This document shows positions 1-11,376 of a DNA stretch of 64,000 nt, in pieces. The notes under the pieces were generated by a model. It was not told the origin of the DNA. It did no database searches and saw nothing but the letters and a program-made list of their open reading frames with translations. The stretch covers positions 2,356,001 to 2,420,000 of the forward strand of contig JACCLO010000007.1 of NCBI GenBank assembly GCA_029448655.1, given 5' to 3'. The first letter of the stretch is position 1. Each line of letters begins with the position of its first letter. The position numbers and the translations under genes were made by a program. This DNA is from Wolfiporia cocos (taxonomy: Eukaryota > Basidiomycota > Agaricomycetes > Polyporales > Phaeolaceae).

Positions 1-561
1 GTACGCTCAGAGGATTACGGGTTATATACATGTATCGGCAACAGTGTAGCTAGGCCTACCCTAAAGCCGAGGGGTCTGTGCACCGGCGGTAATGCCAGGC
101 GTGTGATACGGGGTGTGGCGGGGAGCTGCGTAGCCATGCCAATACGGGCGGCTACAGGGGACATGTCAGCGTGCGCCTACTGGAGGGCCGCGTCAGCGTG
201 CGTCAAAGGGAGGCGCTTGGTATAGGCGCCAGTCGAGGCCACGTCAGCGTGCGTCTAAGGATGGTAGCTGCCGGGTGAGGTTCCACGGTCATGTGTTGGT
301 GTTGAGGCAACGGCCGAGGAGGATTCGGGGTGTGCCGTAGTCATGTGTCTAGATGTAGGTGTGGGTTCGGGGTCACGTGACTGTACGAGGACAAGCACGG
401 GTTTCGAGTATGTAGGTTAGGGTTACTAACTATGCGTAAGGTTATTCTTCGTAGGTAACGTGGTGGTTAACTACGTGTAATTGCCTAATAACTACGTGTA
501 GCTCTGTAGGAAGGCGGTAAATTAAGGTAAAAATAGGGTATGCCCTAGGAAATCTGTGACA
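1..561 (-). mobile_element. LTR, 3' boundary seen, other end outside window
   Basis: The segment ends with CTGTGACA at 561 and abuts Gypsy pol coding sequence at 563, so an LTR or LTR element has inserted into that pol gene. A TATA-like sequence near 20-30 reads on the minus strand, followed towards U3 by the CCCTAAAG and GTCTGTGCAC boxes found in the other LTRs here. The last 40 bases resemble the end of the LTR at 33420-34118, so it is probably a related family. The expected target copy is AGACG at 562-566. Its partner lies outside the window, so solo LTR versus complete element is open. Confidence 0.8.
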
Positions 562-562
562 A

Positions 563-2782
563 GACGAAATCAAAGATAACAAACTTTTAGAAGATATCAG
601 AAAAGCATTAATGGATAAACAAGTCACTGAAAAGTACAAGGATCTATTAAAGGCTGGACCACGGGAATTCAAGAAGGACCTACAACAATGCAATTTCGAG
701 AATGGTCTACTTCTGCATAATGGAAAGGTCTATGTGCCAGACATCCCGGAGTTAAGACGTAAGGTAGTAGAAATACACCACGATCTTGGCTCAGCAGGGC
801 ACTACGGACGTGACAAAATGTACGATTTAATCACCAAAAACTATTGGTGGCCAGGAATGTACATCTACGTAAAGAAGTACACAGAAACATGTGACATGTG
901 TCAAAGAATGAAGAATCGAGCTGAAAAGCCGTACGGCATGTTGCAACCGAATCCAGTCCCTGAACTACCATGGGACACCATCACTTGCGACTTTATCATG
1001 TATTTGCCAAAGTCCAAGATCAACAAGTCAATCTACGACTCCATTATGGTGGTAGTAGACAGACTTACCAAAAGGGCACACTTCTACCCTATCAACTCCA
1101 GTTTCGGCACTAAGGACCTAGCAACCGTATTATACGGAAGGTTCTATCCACAACATGGATTACCGAAACAAATCATTTCAGATAGAGGTGTTCAATTCTC
1201 ATCCGAACTCTTTAAACTATGGTGCAAAGAGTTAGGAATAGAAAGATCTATGACAACCGCCTATCATCCGCAAGCGGATGGACAGACGGAACGAGTTAAT
1301 AAGACATTAGAACAATATCTACGATGCTATGTTAGCTCATATGAAAAAGACAACTGGTCACAGTTCTTACCCACAGCCGAATTTGCCTATAACAATGCAA
1401 TTTTGGAAACAACGAAGTATTCTCCATTCTATCTTGAACTCGGAAGACACCCAAGGTCAGGACCAGATTCTATTCAAGTTGGGGAAAACAAAGACCTCAA
1501 CGAAATAGCTCAAGAGCGATTTAACGCTCAACAAGAAGCCAAAGCAGCAATGCTTGTGGCAGCTGAAAGATGGAAGTGGTATGCAGACAAAGGAAAGAAA
1601 CAAACACCTTTCCAAGTCAGCGGCAGAGTAATGGTGCACACCAAAGATTACCAGGATTCAGAACGAAGCTTGGCCCCTAGAGGAATCGGTCCTTTCACAG
1701 TTATTGAACAACTCAGTCCAGTAACATATAAATTGAAGATGGGTTCCCAGTATAGGGCATATCATCCAGTATTCCACGCATCAAAACTCTATCTCTACAA
1801 AACCACAGACATACCAGGAAGAGTTCAACCCCTAGAAATAGAGGAAGAACCGGAAGAGTGGGAAGTGGAAGTGATCTTAAGTCATAGAACGCGACACAAC
1901 AAAAACAAATTCCTCATTCATTGGAAGGGTACCACTCAGGAATCCGATTCATGGGAACTGGAATCCAACCTTACAGGTGCTGAAGAGATTTTAAATGAGT
2001 ACAAAGCAAAGTCTTTCAATGGAGCACCACAACGAAGCACTCATCAAAACAAGAACATCATAGTACACACAGTATCAATGACAAATGAAGCTGCAAATGA
2101 ACTCCAAGTTCACGTAGCAGATCCAGAAGACGATCCCGACTGGAAAGTAGGAGATTGTTACATATGGCCAGATGATTGGCCCTTACAAAACGATGAAATC
2201 GACGAAGATGAATCGGGAGGGTATGACTCTGATGAAGAGAGACCGAAAAAACCTCTCAAACCTAACTCTCGATGGGTAAAAAGAGATCCATATGGGAATT
2301 TCATAGACGACAATATAGTCTTCAACGAATACCTCGAATTCGCAAAAGACTTCGACCCAAATCAAGGAAACTCAACTCAATACCCAGAAAGAGGAACTAG
2401 CCACTCGGCAGGTTACAATATCATATCATCCAAAGATGTGGCCATCCCTCCAGGAAAATTAGCAACCGTAGAAACAAGATTAAAAATCCTACTGCCTTAT
2501 GGACACTATGGCCAGCTAATGACACGATCAAGTATGGCAAAGAAAGACCTACTTGTCGTTGGAGGGGTAATTGATTGGGATTACCGAGGAGAAGTTAAAG
2601 TCATGATCAGGAACTTCGGTAATGACTATTATCATGTGAACGTCACTGACAAGACAGCACAACTGCTAATATTGCCAGTACCTAACCCTGAGGTCAACAT
2701 ATCCAGTATCAAAGGATACGATCTCAAATATGCAAACATGGGAACTAGGAAGGAAGGAGCTTTCGGCTCTACCGGAAGATAG
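563..2782 (+). pseudogene. Ty3/Gypsy Pol 3' fragment: integrase, chromodomain, dUTPase
   Basis: An open frame runs from 563 (right after the inserted LTR) to the TAG at 2780-2782. It aligns with the last ~690 residues of the complete Pol at 34158-38693. It starts just before the integrase zinc finger (HHDLGSAGHYG ... CDMCQRM), then the DDE core (CDFIMYLP, SDRGVQF, GQTERVN), a GPF module, a chromodomain (WEVEVILSHR ... WELESNLTG), an acidic linker, and a dUTPase domain from about 2390. All five dUTPase motif positions can be found but several are altered: GYN instead of GYD in motif 1, MTRSS instead of APRSS in motif 2, and RKEGAFGSTG in motif 5; the catalytic GVIDWDY motif 3 is kept. Protease, reverse transcriptase and RNase H are missing because of the insertion at 561/562. 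The fragment belongs to an element on the + strand whose 3' LTR is 3385-3861. The remaining frame is undamaged, so the truncation is recent relative to decay. Confidence 0.9.
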
Positions 2783-2790
2783 AAATATCT

Positions 2791-3348
2791 TGTCACAGTT
2801 TTCGCTGTGACATGACCCTGCTATTACTTTAGGTTTTTACAGGGTTATCTGGCCTTTGGGCGACCCCTGGACCTTCCGTTAGCACCTCCACGTCTCCCTC
2901 TTCCACGTCTAGACGCCTGACCCATTAGATAAGATAAGATAATGTACATGCGCGCTAGGGGTGCGCGCTTATCCCCTTACGTTACGGTCACTTCGTTACA
3001 TGATACATTACTTGTTAGCTAGTCATATGACCCCTTAGATACAGCGCACAGGCCGTCTCTTTAGGGCAGCCATTACTGGCTTATCGTTCATGTATTTAAG
3101 ACGTAGTAAGATGGAGCTTACACTCCATCTTTAGGATTCACGGCAATGGGCATCATGGCCCCTTTCACTCTCTGACTCCCTGTGTGCCGCCCTCTCTGCG
3201 ACGACGACACCACTATTGTCACTCTACGCTTGCTAGACTGGTAGCTCCTCGATAGCCGCCCTTCCTCCGTTAGCCTCTGGAGATAAGGACTTAGGTGGTT
3301 AGATATTCCCCGGCAGGGCCAGTCCCACAGTCGGTGAGGACTGTGTCA
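2791..3348 (+). mobile_element. Solo LTR (558 bp), TSD TATCT
   Basis: It begins TGTCACAGTTTTC and ends GGACTGTGTCA, flanked by TATCT at 2786-2790 and 3349-3353. It landed in the short gap between the pol stop codon and the polypurine tract. The GCGCACAGGCC and CTTTAGGGC boxes and a TATA-like ATGTATTTAAG (about 3089) read on the + strand. Confidence 0.88.
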
Positions 3349-3370
3349 TATCTTTTAGGGACTAAAAGCC

Positions 3371-3384
3371 TGAAGAGGGGGTAA
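3371..3384 (+). promoter_or_regulatory. Polypurine tract of the truncated Gypsy element
   Basis: TGAAGAGGGGGTAA lies directly before the LTR start at 3385. The complete element has the same tract, inverted, at 34119-34132. This is the expected site where plus-strand DNA synthesis is primed. Confidence 0.8.
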
Positions 3385-3861
3385 TGTCACAGTTTTCTAG
3401 GCATTTACCTAATTTTTCCCAAATTTATATCAATTTTCTCCGACTTGTCTTACAACAAGTCCTATTCAACATATTCAGAAACCTTAACCACGAAGCGTCA
3501 CTCTTCTCGAATGCTCTCGAAGGTCCTAGAATATTGACTCATAATGCTCTCGTCAGCGGCCCGTCGTATATACCAATCAGCCTATGACTCACACGTCATA
3601 TGACTTACAACTAGTCAACGTGACTCATGCCACTGTAAGCGCACAGCCTTACCGCTGGTGCACACAGACCTGTTACTTTAGGACATGCTTATCTGAACGG
3701 CTCCCACATGTGTATATAAGCTGCTCCTCTAAGGCTTACGACCTTAGAACAATTCATTGCTCTACCCCGCTGCATTAGTTCTTCTACCTACTGCTGCACC
3801 TCTACATCGCTTGATTTACTAACCGTCTACAAAAGACCATCACAAGTGAGTTCCTGGGTCA
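3385..3861 (+). mobile_element. 3' LTR (477 bp) of the truncated dUTPase Gypsy element
   Basis: It starts TGTCACAGTTTTCTAGGC after the polypurine tract and ends GAGTTCCTGGGTCA. Related LTRs with the same start and end occur at 28757-29256 and 46782-48152. A TATA box (TGTATATAAGC) lies near 3711, preceded by GCACACAGACC and CTTTAGGAC boxes. The flank at 3862 is the interior of another LTR, so this element is itself nested. The 5' LTR lies outside the window. Confidence 0.88.
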
Positions 3862-4597
3862 GGGTTCTCGTCGATCGCGGGTTCGCCAGTAATGGTGGGG
3901 TTCTAAGTCCGTGATCAGGGTTCTAGCATAGATCAGGGCCATGGCCGGTGATGGCGGGATTAACGGACCGTGATTGGTGACATAGCTAGTGATCGTGGAC
4001 TGGCCGGGGATGGCCTTGGGTGATTGAGTGTGATCGGCTGTGATCGGTGCGTAGCGCCTTGCCACTGCTAGGGTTCTCAGTCGTACAAGGGCTGCCCATG
4101 GTCTGTGTTCCTCGTAGACTAGGGCGCTGTGGAGTTTAAGGCCTTCCATGGGCCGTTGTCTGTATAGTACATAGTCCGTGCTGGTAATGGCGTGAGTCCA
4201 TGGTCGGTAATGACCGTGTAGCCCGTAGTGGCTGTAGTTCGTGGAGACGGGAGGTGTAGGGCTCGGTTGGTTGGGTGGATGCTGTCCTAGCCGTGAGTCT
4301 GGATGGTTGTGACCTGATGAGGTGTGGTCCAGGTAGCAAGGGGTTGGTCTGGTTAGGTGCTACTGGGCTCATCGTAGTTGGTCTGGGTCACGTGATTACT
4401 ATTGGCTTTATGTTGGACTGGACGTGTGGTCTGGGACTAGGGTTCTTAGGCATGGCTGGTGATGCTGTTAGCTAGTGCCCATGGTAGCATGCATGTAGGG
4501 CTTAGGTCTAGCGGAGGCATTGGGCTTTCAGCCTCAGGGGTGCTCTTGATGATCGGAAAAGGTACTATGCCTAAAGGCTTGAAATTGGCATGTGACA
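3862..4597 (-). mobile_element. LTR fragment hosting the truncated Gypsy element
   Basis: The sequence matches the right three-quarters of the solo LTR at 26072-27089 (shared GGTTCTCG start, GATCGGAAAAGGTACT and CCTAAAG blocks near the end) and finishes with ATGTGACA at 4597. Its left part is separated by the element inserted at 3861/3862. The expected target copy is the next five bases (TTTTC). Confidence 0.8.
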
Positions 4598-5120
4598 TTT
4601 TCTGACCCCCAGAACTTGGTCAGAACTTGATGATTCTGAACAGATTCTGAGCAGGTTATGAGGAAATCCCCGGGCCGTCAGAATCTGGTCAGAACCTGTG
4701 TATTTCTGACAGGTATCTCGCAGGTATCTTGCTTATGTCAGGCTGCCGTCTCGTCATGCAGCGCCATTGTATTACATAATTGTAGATATCACACCCCATC
4801 AACACCATAATATTATTTCTGATTTCCTGTCACTTGAAATCGCAAAACCGTGGTCGCGTGTGCCAATTATCTCGACGCGCGAAGTGCCACTCAAGTCCGA
4901 TTGCGACTTGGCGCCCAATATCTGGGCCCGTGCATATAGTCCTCTCGTTGCTCAAGCACTGGTCCTAAAAATACGGGGGTAAAGACCCTGTATTCTGTGG
5001 TAATATAATCAGTAAACAGCCAATTATGTTCATGTGAAAAGTGTGTGTTTGTCCGTTTTAAAGCGAAATATATGCTAATTGTACTGGAGATTGCATACTG
5101 GCAGGACGAAGACATTTGTA
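4598..5120. other. Non-coding spacer with TCAGAA-type short repeats
   Basis: From about 4598 to 4720 the motif TCAGAAC or its complement recurs several times (CAGAACTTGG, CAGAACTTGA, CAGAATCTGG, CAGAACCTGT), suggesting the subterminal region of a DNA transposon, perhaps the CACTA element that follows. No matching inverted end was found. From 4720 to 5120 no gene is visible. Confidence 0.35.
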
Positions 5121-8100
5121 GATGTTCAAATGGCAGTACCGCACCAGCAGAGTACAGGGTGCAGAGTGTACAGACTGCTAATCGACATAGAAGAGTGGAT
5201 GCCAAATGAGCTACAGCCACCACTGCTGCACAAGCTGTTCCAGATGTGGCTGCTCCGGGTCCTGTCATGCATGGACTCACTGGCGACAGCTCTACTTCAT
5301 ACAGGACTCATCCCATTCAACATCCAGATATTATAGATGCATCTGCTGAATTATCTGCCACTCCTGACTGTTCATTTGATTCGGAAAGAACTAGCCAGTC
5401 TACATCCCCATCTGATTCTTCTTCTGGCCAGCCTGGGATTTCTGGTGTCTCAGAAGACGTTCTAGATGTCTCTATCCCTCAAGATCTAAACACCTACTCA
5501 TTTGGTATGTGATGCAATTTTATAGGAATTATGTAGTACTCAGCAGCATACAAAGACGAAGCACATTTGGCCAATGATCTTGAAGCTCGTGAAGATGATC
5601 TTCCGGCTTCCTCTTCCTCAGAAACTGATGTAGATCAAAATGAAGTCGATCAAGAGCCATATATTAATCAAGACGATGAGAATGAGAACGAAGAAGCTAG
5701 AGAAGAGCAAGAGCATGATGATCAAGATCATACTCCTCCCGAAAATGCTGATCCTCCTGAAACTGCGAATCTGCTTCCCCGTGCCTTTCATGAACATTCT
5801 GCTGTTCGACTTGCTTATCTTCAGAGTGTTCTCGGGAACGTCTTCGAGCAAATTACTGTAAAGTCATCGGAGCGACTCCTTCGTGGTGGTCTAGCCATTG
5901 CTGAAGAATGCGGCTGTCTCTCTGAACTTACTTTGCCCAAACCAGCTCAGTCTCTCATTACCGCCAAATGACGTCTAGGTCTCTCTGTAGATGAATATTT
6001 TGATCTGATCCCTATCTGTTCTGTATGCTTCAAGCCATACTCACAAGACGAGATAAATGCCTTGGCTTCTCCCCGGTGCACTGTGCTACAATATAAATGT
6101 GCCACAGACATTAGACACATGTAAGAATACCAGGGCGCGATTAAACACACACCAAAACGACACAGAACGCACCACAGAAAGCCAGCTGGTAGGCAGAATG
6201 CCCATCTGAGGTAGTTCAGCCACAGCTCGACCGATCGTGATCGGCCTCGATCATGCTTGTACAGTGAACCTTCGCTGGCTCATACACAATCTGAAACGTC
6301 GCAAAAGCCCTGCGGGTACTATCTGGCTGCTCATCCAGTCAAAACAGGTACCCCCTGACGCTTCCCTAGGCTCTCTAGCCTAGCCAGGTCTGGCCCAACC
6401 CCGGCTGCCTTCCTATAGTTTTTCCATGTCTTTTCTCTCCAACCTCGGTGCACCACCCTAGATCTACAGGTGATCGGTTTCATAAAATAATTTGCTTGTG
6501 TCTCAGGACAATCTTTACCGTTTCAGGGTTCGTCTCTGGATTGTCTAGCTTGTAGGGTGCACACTCGAAATTTTAGGGCACTTAAAATGTTGTAGAAAAT
6601 CCCGTGGCTCTCCATGTATTTAGGCGACGTGTAAATACGAGCAAATCATCGAATTCCACCCAGACGAAGTCAGACGAAGGGCTGCGCTCGAGGCGTATGC
6701 TTAGGACTTAGGAAATCGGTCACAAACATTTTCAAGTCAACTTCTATTATTTCCGCTTTATTCGACGCACCGCTGCAGCTCTAGGTCGCTACAGGCTACA
6801 TTCAACCGGTAGAACTACTCGACCTCAACCCTCGAACACCTCGCCTATCCCGGCACATCCAGACCTGCCCGGAGAACCCGAGAGAAAATATTTTTCTGAC
6901 GACAGCACCACTTCTCGCTGTAAGGGAATTGTCTGGAAGTCGAAGTGTACTAGGACCGGAGTAGAGAAGCGCTACCCTGCCAAGGTCCAGCCATATGCAT
7001 CCCTGATCAATGCACTGCGCCAGTTCCTTAAACGTCCTGACTTTGTCAATAACCTCGTAGATCCGGTGCGACTTCGGAACCGACCTCCTCTACAAGATGA
7101 CGAGCCAATGCATGACTTCCAAGACCCTCCGTCATATGGTGCAACCAATCTTAGTGCGAAGCGAACTGTTGGCGAAGATGGTACAGTTACAGATTCTGTG
7201 GAATTCCCAGAACGACAGAAACTCCTCATAAACTGTGAAGTCGGCCTTAGCTTTACAATAAATGTTGACTGGTAAAATTATATAAATCGGCAATGAGCTC
7301 ATGGCTAATTTTTACTCAGGTTTGGTATCACAGATAATCGTCCGCATTCAACTGGAGGAGTGTATATTGCAATCAACAATTTACACCGTTCTGTTCGATA
7401 TCTGGAACAGAATATCCATGTCTCCTCTGTCATACCAGGGCCCAAGGAACCAAGCCTAGAGCAGATGAACCATACCCTTCATCCACTCGTTCTGGAGCTC
7501 AAGACACTATGCAAAGGTGAGTAATTACATGTATTTTTGAATAGCTATTAAATTATGCACAGGCGTGGTAATGTACATATATGGTCAAACAATACCTCCA
7601 CGAGTTCATGGAGGGGTAGAATTACATGTTAGTGATGTGCCGGCATCGCGCAAGGTTACAGGATCGGCAGGTCACTCACACAAGTAGCACCCATGTGCCG
7701 TCTGCTATATCACACATGAGGAGATTAACTCCCCAGCCGGATATGATATCAATAGTATGTTCCTCTCTTGTCACAGAACACTCATTAAACCTGAATTGAA
7801 TAGACTCTAAGCTGCGCAATGACTGGGTGCAACTCAAGCATGCATCCCGCTCCAAGGCAGCAGCAACAGAGAGGGATCGCAAGGATATTCTGGAGCAGAC
7901 TGGAATGCGCTACTCTGTGATTAATGAACTCACTGGATTCATGCCAATCAAGACTACTGCAATCTACTTCATGCACAGTTTTTATCGTACGTCAAGCTAC
8001 CATTAAATCTCACTATCTTGATAATCATGATCCATAGTCGGGATAGTCAAGAACGAGTTCTCCACTGTTATAATTGAAGGATATCTACTAAATGCAGCTG

Positions 8101-9567
8101 GATGGCGCATGCTTCAGGAGGCTGTTAACTCTATAATTTGGGCATCATCTATTGGTCGTCTGCCTACTAATGTAAGAGATACAACATCATGATGAGTTGT
8201 ATATCACTGGGCTGACAAAACATCCAGCTGAGCGAAAATCACTCCCTACAGAAGGCCGACCAATGGCGCAGATGGGTTAACATTCAGACTACAATTCTCT
8301 GGATATGCTGGCATGACTCTCAAGATCGTATTCCTCACAGAGAACCGGCAATCCCACCAAACGCAAAATCTAAACCAAAATTCCGACGCCGCATTGATGA
8401 TATATATCGACTAATTACCTTCCTCTCAGTTGCCGAGCGAATACTTGCCTGCAAGTCAATCTCAATAGACGATGCAAACCGAGATCAGCGATATCTGCAA
8501 CAATACTGTCAGGGCATGCTTGCCCTTGGTGTACATCTTGTCTTGAACGAGCACCTCTCTACGCATTACCAGCTAATGTTCCGGAAATTTGGGCCAGCAT
8601 ATGGTTGGTGGCTATTTTCCTTCGAACGGTTCAATGGCCAGCAAGAGAAAGTCAACTTAAATGGACATGCATCTGGTGAGATGGAGACAAGTTTGATGAG
8701 AAGCTGGATTGCCAAGCAGCGCTTGTATAAACTGGTATGTGTATAATGTTGATTTTTCTGGAAGATATTGAGACCATGATACATTTGAAACAGCTTATAT
8801 CGCTTCCAGAAAATGCCACAATGCGAGAGCGCAAACTGATCTCCAAAATTACTGCAGCCCAAGGAATGGATTGAGGCACTCTGCGCTCACAAATATCAAT
8901 GTCATATACAGGTGAGTGGTCAATTATATTTTAGGCTAGCATGTCTGATAAATTGTAACAGGGGGGAGGCATCCTTCTTCCAAAACGCCGATCCAATAAA
9001 TTTGTCGACCTGCGCAAACTAGAACATCCACAAATTTATACTCTTCTTCTGGAGTATGCTCGCAAAGCCTGGCCAGATCTAACCATTGTCGATGACTTCA
9101 CCGCAACCTCAGGCACTGTTCCACTCAGTGGAAGCCACTCAGTGAAGGCTATTCCATTTATATACAAGGGTGGTACTCGCTACGGATCCCTCATGGATAA
9201 GCGAACACAATGCGACAGATATGCATGCGTCGACTTACAAAACTTGACCATGAGATTACCATGCAGAATCCTGTATCACTTTGAGCTTCATATTGGCAGC
9301 AAGGAACCAATTGTATGCTCAGTCATCGAGCGCATGGTCTCTGACGATTCAATCCCGAATTTCCCATGGTCGATGTGGTATGTCTATTAATCATCATATT
9401 GTGACGTTGCAATGCTAATATTAATTAAGCTGCACAGAGCTAGGCACCTACACAGTATACCGTGAATGGTTCCAGGAGGCAGAGGTCATATCAAGTGATA
9501 TGCTTGCATTTGCAGTAGCCTTAATTCCCATCATATCAAGTCGTCTAGGGGAAGATAGACCACTCTG
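5121..9567 (+). pseudogene. Decayed CACTA (Tnp2/Plavaka-like) transposase
   Basis: Pieces of one long transposase lie in order: a degenerate N-terminal zinc-finger start near 5121, an acidic linker (about 5567-5790), a Cys-containing segment (5900-6110), the Tnp2 core (about 6880-8870) and a C-terminal part ending at the TGA at 9565-9567. Family hallmarks are DVPASRKVTGSAGH with a downstream CAVC pair near 7640-7710, and FGPAYGWWLFSFERFNG with NGHASGEME near 8590-8690. Introns at 7272-7319 and 7517-7562 join conserved motifs in frame. Damage is clear: TGA at 5969-5971 where the frame continues with RLGLS, TAG at 7685-7687 between GHSHK and HPCAVC, and a block of about 750 bp (6125-6880) without coding sense. 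Such transposases cut and paste CACTA elements. This copy cannot make a full protein. Outer terminal repeats were not located. Confidence 0.8.
6130..6880. other. Unrecognised block inside the Tnp2 pseudogene
   Basis: This ~750-bp stretch interrupts the transposase between its N-terminal Cys segment and the Tnp2 core. It has no frame and no recognisable terminal repeats. It may be an old insertion or a strongly diverged non-conserved part of the gene. Confidence 0.35.
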
Positions 9568-9719
9568 AGTCGTACATTCATTTGATCGAGTATGCTACGC
9601 ATCAAATTTTTGCGCTTGTTTACTAATTTACGATACATCGTAGACCAGTACAGAACCAGAAGAAGAGTGAATAGAAGAAGCCGTACAAGAACTAGGCGGT
9701 GAGGATTAAATACACATAT

Positions 9720-11376
9720 TTAATCTGCATCAAGAACTTTACCAACATTCTCTCCGCCGAGTAATTTCTCAAGTCGCAACTTCGACTTCTCAACATTAGC
9801 AGCACTGGCTATGGCACCACGACGACGCTTCCCTGTACTTGGACCTGCTGCTCCTGCATCATTCTTCCGTTTTTTCATAGTCACAGCCTCGTCCTCAGGA
9901 TCCTCTGCATCGCCCCACAGCTTACCACTCCTCGCCACTTTACCCTTTGTTAACCAGTGTGGATATGCTTCAAGAATACTTGGGTTCACCTGCCACACAC
10001 GGATCCGTGCTCCCACTGACTTTGCTGATGGAGGCTTGGCATCTTTGATCTCCGCACCACGAATCCGTGTGGTGACTGCTTTTTCCTTGTCTGGATCTGG
10101 GTCCATGACGGCATCGACTACCCTGTATAATTCCTTTGCCTATTGCCTCTGCTTTAGCTGAACCTGTGCTCTGGGATACTCACTCACCATATCACTCCGA
10201 TAATCTGGTGCACGGCTGACCCATCTTGTCGCCATCTTGCCTGGGATAGTATCGGGATCGTCCTCGTCCTCTGACATTGCATTCAGAATGAATGCTGAGT
10301 CGTACTTGGGATCCTGATAAATTGTGAACGGTCTCTTTCGGTTTCTTGCAGCCAATTTCTGATTTAACGGGTAAGTAAATTAATTCTTCGCAACATCCTG
10401 AATGACTTAGCACGTACTGATCTAGCTCGCGCAATTACTGCAGCTCTGGAACGCCCCTTGCCTTTCGCCTTCGGAGCTGGTGCCCGTGCAGCTACACTCT
10501 CAATAGCATCGCCTGTATTTCCCTCTCCATCCTCTCCCACAGCATTGGTACGCTCGCCATCCTCTTCTTCTTCATCTTCATCCTCGTCATCCTCGTCCTC
10601 AGGAGCACCTTGCATCCTGCTTGGCATGTGCTTGAGTCGCCACTGGTATGCAAGGTAAATAAATTTGCTTTTGATGTGTTCATTCAGGTCGACTTCATGA
10701 ATTTTTGACAGACCCCCAGCCGCCAAGGGGTAAGTTGCTGTACCGGTGGCGACTACATTCTCCAGAACTCTACACAGATTATTGGCACTCGTAGGGAATG
10801 ATGCAGGCTTGTCCCAGTGAAAGCGCAAAAGAAGATTACCCGTAGCAGAGTCTTTTGATATTTGGTGCGGATATGCCGGCAAGTGCTTCGCCTTTAGTGA
10901 GGTTATCCCCATAAGCCTTCCAAATGTCAGTGTAAGCAGTTTCTAATGAACTTCAATAGATATTGATTAGTTGCTGATAAGATGTTGGAACATACCCTGA
11001 TTGACCGACTCTTAGCTGCCTCAGCACTGGCTACTAATTGTGCCTCGGTTTCATCTACTGCATTCTCACTGGCACCTGCACCTGTCTCCATATCCTCATC
11101 TCCATTTCCTTCATCCTCATCAACCCCCAAAATCCCTTCAAGAAATGCCATCCTCTCCTTTAGAACGCAGTTCTCGTCCTGCAGAATCTGGACCTGTGCC
11201 TCGAGAACTTGAATTGACCTCTTGTATCTCTCCTTGTCAACAGTGTTTTGTAAACACGCCTCCAGCCGTTCGACCGTCTCAACGACAGCATTATAACGTG
11301 CATTATGGGTTGTGGTCATTGCGAGTGAGAGTGGGGGAGCAGGCAGCTCAAAAATTGAGACGCATGTGCTCATCAA
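9720..11376 (-). pseudogene. Spliced companion ORF of the CACTA element, one in-frame stop
   Basis: Three exons can be read on the minus strand. Exon 1 starts at 11376 (alternative start about 11319) and contains a leucine-rich coiled coil followed by an acidic stretch; it ends before GTATGT at about 10995. A 53-bp intron leads to exon 2 beginning KLLTLTFGRLMGITSLKAKH, with a long acidic run encoded around 10560-10600 and a basic C-terminal segment. A 59-bp intron (GTACGT..TCAG, about 10365-10423) leads to exon 3 (KLAARNRKRPFTIY...), which continues to 9720 with a basic tail. The only break in exon 3 is a TAG at 10140-10142; the same frame reads on for 140 codons. The product is unknown. It converges on the transposase, 150 bp away, so it is plausibly the second gene of the element. 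It could also be a captured host gene. Confidence 0.6.

Noticed and set aside
3180..3260. TTTAGGG boxes as telomere-derived sequence
   Set aside because: The word occurs singly at a fixed place in LTR promoters, never as an array, so a promoter element is a simpler reading.
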